A stretch of DNA of 11,060 bases, from contig CAZXCU010000043.1 in NCBI GenBank assembly GCA_964639245.1, positions 1 through 11,060 of the forward strand, in the 5' to 3' direction. Below, one piece after another: positions 6,079 through 11,060 of the stretch. The notes beneath the pieces are model-generated. The model was not told the DNA's origin and did not search any database. It saw only the letters and a program-made list of their open reading frames with translations. The position numbers and the translations under genes are program-made. Positions within the stretch are counted from its first letter, which is position 1. Each line of letters begins with the position of its first letter. The stretch is from SB15 sp964639245. GTDB taxonomy: Bacteria > Chloroflexota > Anaerolineae > Aggregatilineales > J027.

Positions 6079-8322
6079 ATGCTCACTTCACTGACCATAG
6101 CATTAATTTTGAACGGTCTCACGCTGACTCTGGCGCTGGGGCTGCTCATTTTGATTCTGTGGCATGATTCGCATCGTTTAACAAATCGTTATTTTGCGTG
6201 GTTTTTGCTGACCATGATGTTCTGGGCAGCCGGGTCACTTTTAGGGCGTGCAGCCGCGCTTGCAGGGCTAGAAAGTGTATCGAATCTTAGCGGTGAGGAC
6301 TCCGAAATTATTAAAGGGGGTGTACGCCTGCTTGAACTCGGCTTTACCAGTTCGGCGCTGGCGCTCTATCTCTATGTGGCAGTCTTAAGTGGCAATCGCA
6401 GCCGCATTTTTCAAGCGATTGGCTTGGTCGGAGTAGCGGGTATCCTTGTATTTCACCTCATGTTGTATGTGCTAGATGCGCCGCTTGAATATGCTGTCAC
6501 CGCGAGTGGCGTATTGCAATATGAATTTAGCCGTGCCAGCACCTTTTTATTCACCATTATCAATACCATGACCTTTGCCCTAGCGTGGCAGCGCTTTCGC
6601 AAAATCCAACGGGCTTCGCTGCTTGTTGGGGTGATGCTGTTTTGCGTTGGGCAGTTGGTCGCGTTGTTCAGTTTGCGGCTGCGAACCTTGGGCATCGCCG
6701 AAGACACAGGCGCAATGGCAACCCTGATGATGGCGTTTGCGATTGTGCAATATCAGATTATTCAGCCCCTGACGGGTAAAACCCGCCAGATTGAAGTCGT
6801 GCGGGATGTGGGTTTGGTCATCACCAGCCGCATCGAACTCCAAAATGCCCTCCAAACAATTGCCGCGCAGGCCGCCAATTTATTACGCGCCGATGCCAGC
6901 CTGATTTTTTTGACTGTCCCGATTGACAATGCCCCGATGCTGGTGCTTTCCGCCCTTCACAATTATCCATCGGTCTTTGAAGGGGAGCGTTTGGGGTTTC
7001 ATGAAGGCTTGGCGGGCAAAGTTGCCACCGAACGCCGCCCGATTTTGATGAAAGATTATCGCCGTGAATGGAAAGGCGTGCCAGATACTGCGTTTGCATT
7101 GCAAGGCTTTGGCGCGGTGATTGGTGTACCGCTCATTTTTGATCAAGATGTGGTCGGGGTGCTGCTGGTCATTTGTGGGGTCGAGGGGCGTTTGTTTGAG
7201 GAGGAAGATGTTGAAATCCTCAATTTGCTCTCGCCTCAAGCTGCCGTTGCGGTGGTCAACGGGATTTTGTTCAAACAGCAGCGCGATTTAGCCAGTCAGT
7301 TGGAAGTTGCCAAAAATCGCCTAGAAGCTGTCCTGTTCAGCACCAACAATCCGGTAATTGCGGTGAATAAAAAACTGGAAGTCATTTTTGCCAATCAAGC
7401 GGCCTCCCTGCTGGCAGCTGTCCCGGAGATGAAAAACCAGCACCTGTTTAATCTGGTTCCCAAAGGCTATCTCCCACAGAATTTACGCGAGATGCTCAAG
7501 CTGATTAAAGGGCAGCATTCTTACGTCTATGAGGTAGACATTGCTGGACGTACTTATCTCTCGCATGTCACGCGGATGCAGCAACCGGAGCAGGGGTGGG
7601 TAGCGGTTTTGAACGATGTCACCAGTTTAAAAGAACTGGAACGGTTACAACGTCAGATGATTGAGCTGACCACCCATCAGCTTAAAAATCCGATTATGGG
7701 GGTGCTGGTGCATCTTGATGAATTGGAAGAATTGGGCGCAGAAAGTCTCAATGAGGACATGCGCTATGACATTGAAGTCATCCGCACCCAGATGCAGCGC
7801 ATGAGTGAGTTGATCAAAGGCATTTTGAACCTGCAACGGGTTCAGAACCGTGCCATGCACCGCGAATCGGTGGAAATCCCTACCCTGCTTCAAGAAGTAG
7901 TGAACCGCCTCAAACCGTTGGCCTTGAGCAAACATCTCAGCCTTGAAAGTGAGATTACACAGGCATTGCCGCCAATTGTCGGGGATAAAGAATATCTCTC
8001 CGAGACCATCAGCAATCTGGTGGACAACGCCATCAAATACACCCCACCGCAGGGCAAAATTAAAGTGTCTGCCAGTACCGATAATGGCACAGTGGTTGTG
8101 GCGGTGCGCGATACTGGCATCGGGATACCCCCTGAACATCAACCCCATGTTTTTGACCAGTTTTACCGGGTTGAAGCACCGGGAACAGAATTAATTGGCG
8201 GGACAGGCATCGGGTTGAGCCTTGCACGGGCAATTGTTTTGCAACACCACGGCAAAATCTGGTTAGAAAGTGAGCCTCAACAGGGGACAACATTTTATGT
8301 GTCACTACCTGCTGCGTCCTAG
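6079..8322 (+). CDS. Membrane sensor histidine kinase, 7TM-GAF-PAS-HisKA-HATPase
   Basis: A 747-residue kinase, the probable partner of the upstream regulator. Seven hydrophobic segments lie near 8-28, 38-55, 90-104, 113-132, 152-170, 180-198 and 211-228, which fits a 7TM-type N-terminal sensor. A GAF domain covers about 240-400 (LRADASLIFL, GEGL-like GFHEGLAGKV, GVPL, VGVLLVI). A PAS domain follows at about 412-520 (AVLFSTNNPVIAVN, IFANQAA, VAVLNDVT). The H-box is TTHQLKNP with phospho-accepting H533. The ATPase has an N-box N646-N650 (NLVDNAIKYTPP), G1 DTGIGIP at 678, an F-box FDQFYR and G2 GGTGIGLSLA at 707-716, so it looks fully active. The ATG at 6079 follows AGGTGGGTGG (6062-6071), which overlaps the end of the regulator gene. 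The ligand is unknown; GAF and PAS could bind a small molecule, haem or flavin. Confidence 0.95.
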   Translation: MLTSLTIALILNGLTLTLALGLLILILWHDSHRLTNRYFAWFLLTMMFWAAGSLLGRAAALAGLESVSNLSGEDSEIIKGGVRLLELGFTSSALALYLYVAVLSGNRSRIFQAIGLVGVAGILVFHLMLYVLDAPLEYAVTASGVLQYEFSRASTFLFTIINTMTFALAWQRFRKIQRASLLVGVMLFCVGQLVALFSLRLRTLGIAEDTGAMATLMMAFAIVQYQIIQPLTGKTRQIEVVRDVGLVITSRIELQNALQTIAAQAANLLRADASLIFLTVPIDNAPMLVLSALHNYPSVFEGERLGFHEGLAGKVATERRPILMKDYRREWKGVPDTAFALQGFGAVIGVPLIFDQDVVGVLLVICGVEGRLFEEEDVEILNLLSPQAAVAVVNGILFKQQRDLASQLEVAKNRLEAVLFSTNNPVIAVNKKLEVIFANQAASLLAAVPEMKNQHLFNLVPKGYLPQNLREMLKLIKGQHSYVYEVDIAGRTYLSHVTRMQQPEQGWVAVLNDVTSLKELERLQRQMIELTTHQLKNPIMGVLVHLDELEELGAESLNEDMRYDIEVIRTQMQRMSELIKGILNLQRVQNRAMHRESVEIPTLLQEVVNRLKPLALSKHLSLESEITQALPPIVGDKEYLSETISNLVDNAIKYTPPQGKIKVSASTDNGTVVVAVRDTGIGIPPEHQPHVFDQFYRVEAPGTELIGGTGIGLSLARAIVLQHHGKIWLESEPQQGTTFYVSLPAAS

Positions 8323-8345
8323 CTGTGTGATAATTTTGACACAGC
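8322..8345 (+). other. Hairpin between the kinase and adenosyltransferase genes
   Basis: GCTGTGT (8322-8328) and ACACAGC (8339-8345) form a 7-bp stem with a 10-base loop, starting on the last base of the kinase stop codon. No T run follows, so it is not a standard terminator. It may be a processing or attenuation structure, or an operator, because it overlaps a possible -10 box. Confidence 0.3.
8326..8334 (+). promoter_or_regulatory. Possible extended -10 promoter of the adenosyltransferase gene
   Basis: TGTGATAAT combines a TGn extension with GATAAT, a 5 of 6 match to the -10 consensus. No good -35 is present at 8306-8311. Transcription would start near 8341, about 26 bases before the ATG. 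It would allow expression apart from the two-component genes, but co-transcription with the kinase (44-bp gap) is equally possible. Confidence 0.3.
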
Positions 8346-8366
8346 GATTAAATCAGAGGCTTTTCT

Positions 8367-8906
8367 ATGAAAATCTATACCAAAACAGGCGATACAGGCG
8401 AAACCGGATTGTTCGCGGGCGGGCGTGTTCCCAAAGATGATGCACGGCTGCACGCTTATGGCACAGTGGATGAACTCAACAGCATTTTAGGATTGGCAAT
8501 TGCATCCAACATTCATCCCGACTTAGCCGTGTCCATGCTGCGAATCCAGCGCGAATTGTTTACTGTCGGCGCTGACCTTGCCACTCCGTTGGATGCGTCA
8601 CCGGAATGGATTCATCGGTTAAACGGTAAATTCACCGAACAACTTGAACACGATATTGATAAATTTGAAGAAGAACTGCCCCCTCTGACCAATTTTATCT
8701 TGCCGGGTGGAACCCAAGCCGCCGCCTTTTTGCATCAAGCCCGTACCGTTTGCCGCCGTGCCGAACGCTGGGCGGTGAGCATCAAAGATGACGTGAATCC
8801 GCATGTGATTGTCTATCTGAATCGCCTGTCTGATTGGTTGTTTGTTCTGTCGCGGGTCGAAAATATCCGTTCTGGCGTTGAGGAAACCATCTGGGTTAGC
8901 CATTAG
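8367..8906 (+). CDS. pduO: PduO-type ATP:cob(I)alamin adenosyltransferase
   Basis: A 179-residue enzyme of normal family length that transfers adenosyl from ATP to cob(I)alamin, giving coenzyme B12 in the cytoplasm. The N-terminal ATP motif is TKTGDTGETGLF (residues 5-16), followed by GGR.PKDD.R and YGTVDELNS (31-39). FILPGG at 110-115 and the helix HQARTVCRRAER (123-134) with NRLSDWLFVLSR (152-163) complete the five-helix family pattern. D35 and an Arg of the RTVCRRAER helix are the expected subunit salt-bridge pair, and F110 probably matches the Phe that displaces the lower corrin ligand. AGAGG at 8355-8359 lies 7 bases before the ATG. The symbol names the family; there is no propanediol operon here, and no B12 pathway gene, B12-dependent enzyme or cobalamin riboswitch is visible nearby. 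Confidence 0.95.
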   Translation: MKIYTKTGDTGETGLFAGGRVPKDDARLHAYGTVDELNSILGLAIASNIHPDLAVSMLRIQRELFTVGADLATPLDASPEWIHRLNGKFTEQLEHDIDKFEEELPPLTNFILPGGTQAAAFLHQARTVCRRAERWAVSIKDDVNPHVIVYLNRLSDWLFVLSRVENIRSGVEETIWVSH

Positions 8907-8919
8907 TACCTGAGGGTAT

Positions 8920-8965
8920 GGGCGTGGTTTGAAAACAGCGTTTTTTACCCGCCCAGTTATTTTTT
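8920..8965 (+). terminator. Intrinsic terminator after the adenosyltransferase gene
   Basis: GGGCG(T)GGT at 8920-8928 pairs with ACCCGCCC at 8947-8954, with one bulged T. Inside it AAAAC pairs with GTTTT around an AGC loop. A run of six T (8960-8965) follows after a 5-base gap. It starts 13 bases after the stop codon. It ends the rightward unit and separates it from the beta-propeller gene. Confidence 0.75.
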
Positions 8966-9017
8966 CTGCCCGCAAATTCAGATTTCCATTTAAACGGACA
9001 AACGTAGAAATATTTTA

Positions 9018-9046
9018 TTGTCCCATCCCTTGCTATCGGTTAGGAT
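9018..9046 (+). promoter_or_regulatory. Probable promoter of the beta-propeller and recombinase unit
   Basis: TTGTCC (9018-9023) and TAGGAT (9041-9046) are 17 bases apart, each matching consensus at 4 of 6 positions. The start would be near 9053, about 26 bases before the ATG at 9079. An overlapping alternative -10, GATTAT at 9044-9049, would need a 20-base spacer. Confidence 0.4.
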
Positions 9047-9065
9047 TATACCCATCGTGAGTTGT

Positions 9066-9069
9066 GGAG
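9066..9069 (+). promoter_or_regulatory. Ribosome binding site fixing the beta-propeller start
   Basis: GGAG lies 9 bases before the ATG at 9079. The in-frame GTG at 9064 overlaps this site and would add MELLL ahead of the natural signal peptide, so the ATG is preferred. Confidence 0.55.
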
Positions 9070-9078
9070 TTATTGTTA

Positions 9079-9969
9079 ATGATCAGATATATTTTAGCAG
9101 GGTTGCTGTGGATGATGGTGTTTGCCCCTGCTGTGATGGCACAGGAAACAGAATTTGAGCCGTTTGTCCAAACGGATTTTCAGGTCTTGACCGGAAATGT
9201 GCAGCGTCCGAATGGGATTTACTGGCACGATGGCTTTTTATATACCGCCTGTGCGGGCGACAAAACCCTCTACCGACTGCACGACACCACGGGTGAAACC
9301 ATCACCTACATTACCGGCGTGGGCAATGCTCACAATTTGTATGTCGAAGACGGCCCGATTATCTGGACAGCCGATTTTCAATCGAATACCCTGTGGCGAA
9401 TTGCACTTGATACCGGGCGAATCGCGGTGCGGGAAGGTTTGGACGGCCCTTGGGGACTTGCCCCCTCTCTGACAGATGACACTTTTTATATGACCGAATG
9501 GGGCAGCGATAATTTGCTGAATGTTACCCGTGATGGACAAATTACGGTGGTCGCCTCCGATTTTGAAGACCCATCCGGGATTGTTGTTACCGAAGAAACA
9601 ATTTACGTGGCAAATCATGACAGTGTGCGTCGTTCTGTGGAATGGTTGGACATCGCACCGGGTGCAGAACCGCAGCCACTTGTTATTGGATTACAGGAAA
9701 CAACCAATTTGGCACTTGGCCCCGATGGATTGCTCTACATCGCCTACGGATTGGGGTCTCGCGGGGTGATTGGTCGGGTAGACCCTGCGGTTTGCCGCGA
9801 AAAAGGCGGCTGCACCAATGTGGATGTCCAACTGGTCGTTTGGACAGAACTCCCTACGCCACTTGCTGGGCTAACCCTTACCCCGGATATGCGTTTGTTT
9901 GTGCATACCATGTTCGGAACAGAGATTTACTGGTTACAATTACCCTCTGATGGGGTCTCGCCAAGTTAG
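9079..9969 (+). CDS. Secreted NHL/SMP-30-like beta-propeller protein
   Basis: A 296-residue exported protein. Residues 1-21 are a signal peptide (MIRY start, hydrophobic core, AVMA cut before Q22); there is no lipobox. The mature part is built of repeated four-strand blades with the pattern P.GI/L....D..LY.A....: RPNGIYWHDGFLYTA (43-57), AHNLYVEDGPIIWTADF (84-100), GPWGLAPSLTDDTFYMTEWG (123-142), DPSGIVVTEETIYVANHD (164-181), TNLALGPDGLLYIAYG (209-224) and LAGLTLTPDMRLFVHTMFG (262-280). That suggests about six blades of the NHL/SMP-30/virginiamycin-B-lyase-like superfamily. C239 and C245 may form a small disulfide loop. No catalytic set is recognisable; lactonase, lyase or plain binding roles are all possible. 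The recombinase gene begins 12 bp downstream on the same strand, so the two are probably co-transcribed. Confidence 0.85.
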   Translation: MIRYILAGLLWMMVFAPAVMAQETEFEPFVQTDFQVLTGNVQRPNGIYWHDGFLYTACAGDKTLYRLHDTTGETITYITGVGNAHNLYVEDGPIIWTADFQSNTLWRIALDTGRIAVREGLDGPWGLAPSLTDDTFYMTEWGSDNLLNVTRDGQITVVASDFEDPSGIVVTEETIYVANHDSVRRSVEWLDIAPGAEPQPLVIGLQETTNLALGPDGLLYIAYGLGSRGVIGRVDPAVCREKGGCTNVDVQLVVWTELPTPLAGLTLTPDMRLFVHTMFGTEIYWLQLPSDGVSPS

Positions 9970-9981
9970 CAAGGAAACAGC

Positions 9982-11010
9982 ATGTCACCATCATTCGGGG
10001 AAGCGCGTTTGCAGTATGCCAATCACGCGGCGATTAAATCCGCGCACACACTGGAAGCCTACAAACGCGCCATTGACTTGTTTTTGGCGTATCTGGATGA
10101 CCGTCAATTTGAACCCTTGCTGCCTATTCAAGCCCATACCCTGCCAACAGCGGCGGAGGGTCTGCTGGCAAAACTGACCGCACAGGATGAAGGCATCTTC
10201 CAATGTTTTGCGCTGTGGTTGCAAACCCCGGATGGCAAAAAACGCCCCTATTCGACTTCGACAGTGGAGTTGCGTTTGGCAGGGGTGCAGCGCTGGTTTG
10301 AATTTATGGAACAGCAGGGCTGGCTGCCGGAAGGGTTTTCGCTTAAAAATGCGGTGGCCTTGAGCAAAAATCGCCCGTCAGAAAAAAAGCCCATTGCCGA
10401 GGTCAAAGCGGTTGCCCCCAAGCCAGATTTGTCTCATATAACCACTTTTTACGACCACCAAAAACCCCCCAAGCAATACAAGCCAGACACCGAACGCTAC
10501 CGCCGTTGGGAAATCACCCGTTTGCGGAATGCCGCCCTGCTCAAGATTTTGGCGGAAACGGGCGGGCAAATCAGCGCCATTTTAAAAATCAACGCCGATG
10601 CCTTCGCCAGTGATGCCGCGACGATTCAACTTGAAGTGGATGGCAAAGGCGGATACACCTATCCGATTGTGCTAAAAGAATCGCTGGCAGCCATTCGGTT
10701 GTATTTACGCCATCGGCACATCGCGCCCGAAAATCTCGCTACTACCCCCGTTTTTGTCAGCCATGACGCAGAATATGACGGCAGCCGCATGAGTCGGATT
10801 ATTGCATGGCGGATTGTGCAACGGGCCGCCAAAGCGGTGGGGTTGTCGTCGGTGTCCCCCCACGATTTACGCCATTGGCGGGCGCAGCAATTAATTGAAG
10901 CGGGACATTCGCTGGAAGAGATTCAAGTCATGCTCGGACACCGTTCGATTCACACAGTCCGAACCTACTACGGGCATTTAAAGGACGAACTTTCCCACGA
11001 AGAAAACTAA
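9982..11010 (+). CDS. Tyrosine recombinase (XerC/D and phage-integrase family) with Arg I replaced by Gln
   Basis: A 342-residue cytoplasmic site-specific recombinase. Residues about 5-125 are the SAM-like core-binding domain (SAHTLEAYKRAIDLFLAYL; STSTVELRLAGVQRWFEFM). A Pro/Lys-rich linker runs from 131 to 170. Residues about 175-340 are the catalytic domain. Seen there: K222 in DGKGG, H294 and R297 in HDLRHW, H320 in LGHRSIHT, and Y329 (or Y330) in RTYYGHL. At the site of the first catalytic Arg the usual TGLRISEL reads TGGQISAI, so Q196 (codon CAA) replaces Arg and the following acidic residue is Ala. The reading frame is otherwise intact. In this family Arg I contacts the scissile phosphate, so strand transfer may be reduced or lost. 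AAGGA at 9971-9975 lies 6 bases before the ATG. No phage or transposon genes are adjacent. Confidence 0.9.
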   Translation: MSPSFGEARLQYANHAAIKSAHTLEAYKRAIDLFLAYLDDRQFEPLLPIQAHTLPTAAEGLLAKLTAQDEGIFQCFALWLQTPDGKKRPYSTSTVELRLAGVQRWFEFMEQQGWLPEGFSLKNAVALSKNRPSEKKPIAEVKAVAPKPDLSHITTFYDHQKPPKQYKPDTERYRRWEITRLRNAALLKILAETGGQISAILKINADAFASDAATIQLEVDGKGGYTYPIVLKESLAAIRLYLRHRHIAPENLATTPVFVSHDAEYDGSRMSRIIAWRIVQRAAKAVGLSSVSPHDLRHWRAQQLIEAGHSLEEIQVMLGHRSIHTVRTYYGHLKDELSHEEN

Positions 11011-11025
11011 GAACCTATCCGTAAA

Positions 11026-11052
11026 TTAAACAGGGTGTGTTAAACAGGATGT
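11026..11052. repeat. Two tandem 13-bp direct repeats 3' of the recombinase
   Basis: TTAAACAGGGTGT (11026-11038) and TTAAACAGGATGT (11040-11052) match at 12 of 13 bases and are offset by 14 bp. They start 15 bp after the recombinase stop. The second copy runs into the palindrome AGGAT-GT-ATCCT (11046-11057). Possible readings are a recombinase binding or attachment site, an operator of a gene beyond the window, or chance. Confidence 0.45.
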
Positions 11053-11060
11053 ATCCTAGT

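Noticed and set aside
8336..8341. Perfect -35 hexamer TTGACA before the adenosyltransferase gene
   Set aside because: No -10-like sequence lies 16-18 bases downstream (8358-8365 is a GGCTTTTC-type stretch), and transcription would begin inside the coding region.
8323..8366. Cobalamin riboswitch in the leader of the adenosyltransferase gene
   Set aside because: The gap is only 44 bp, far too short for that riboswitch, and no B12-box-like sequence is seen.
9064..9078. GTG start for the beta-propeller protein
   Set aside because: It overlaps the GGAG ribosome site for the ATG at 9079, and the signal peptide is complete from that ATG.

Overview
The window looks like a stretch of a mid-GC bacterial chromosome, most likely from the Chloroflexota (Anaerolineae-like). 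This is an inference from protein style. The long lipoprotein has a Thr/Pro-rich linker after its lipobox, an Ig-like module of the F..YALEYG type, and an SGNH-hydrolase-like C-terminal domain. I associate that combination with Chloroflexota surface proteins. No rRNA, tRNA, CRISPR array or insertion sequence was seen.

Layout. The left half (about 157-5186) is transcribed leftwards. It encodes a 1295-residue lipoprotein with nine tandem Ig/cadherin-like repeats and a degenerate SGNH-like domain, and upstream of it a membrane-anchored SH3-SLT protein that is probably a lytic transglycosylase. A strong intrinsic terminator follows the lipoprotein gene, which also has a good promoter of its own. 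The right half (5383-11010) is transcribed rightwards. It encodes an OmpR/PhoB-type response regulator with its 7TM-GAF-PAS histidine kinase, a PduO-type cobalamin adenosyltransferase that ends in a clear terminator, and then a second unit of a secreted beta-propeller protein and a tyrosine recombinase.

How the parts may work together. The divergent region 5187-5382 separates the cell-wall gene from the two-component operon. It holds two sets of short direct repeats, one with a 10-11 bp period typical of OmpR/PhoB-family operators. The simplest reading is that the regulator controls its own operon and perhaps the wall and surface genes, but this is inference. The adenosyltransferase has no functional link to its neighbours that can be seen here. 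The beta-propeller and the recombinase lie 12 bp apart and are probably co-transcribed, an odd pairing.

Most unusual points. The SGNH-like domain has lost both its nucleophilic Ser and its catalytic His while keeping the fold signatures. The tyrosine recombinase has Gln where the first catalytic Arg should be, although Lys, HxxR, His and Tyr are intact. A 14-bp-period tandem repeat lies directly 3' of the recombinase gene. I see no clear multi-gene system of an undescribed type; the two altered active sites and the divergent operator region are the best leads.
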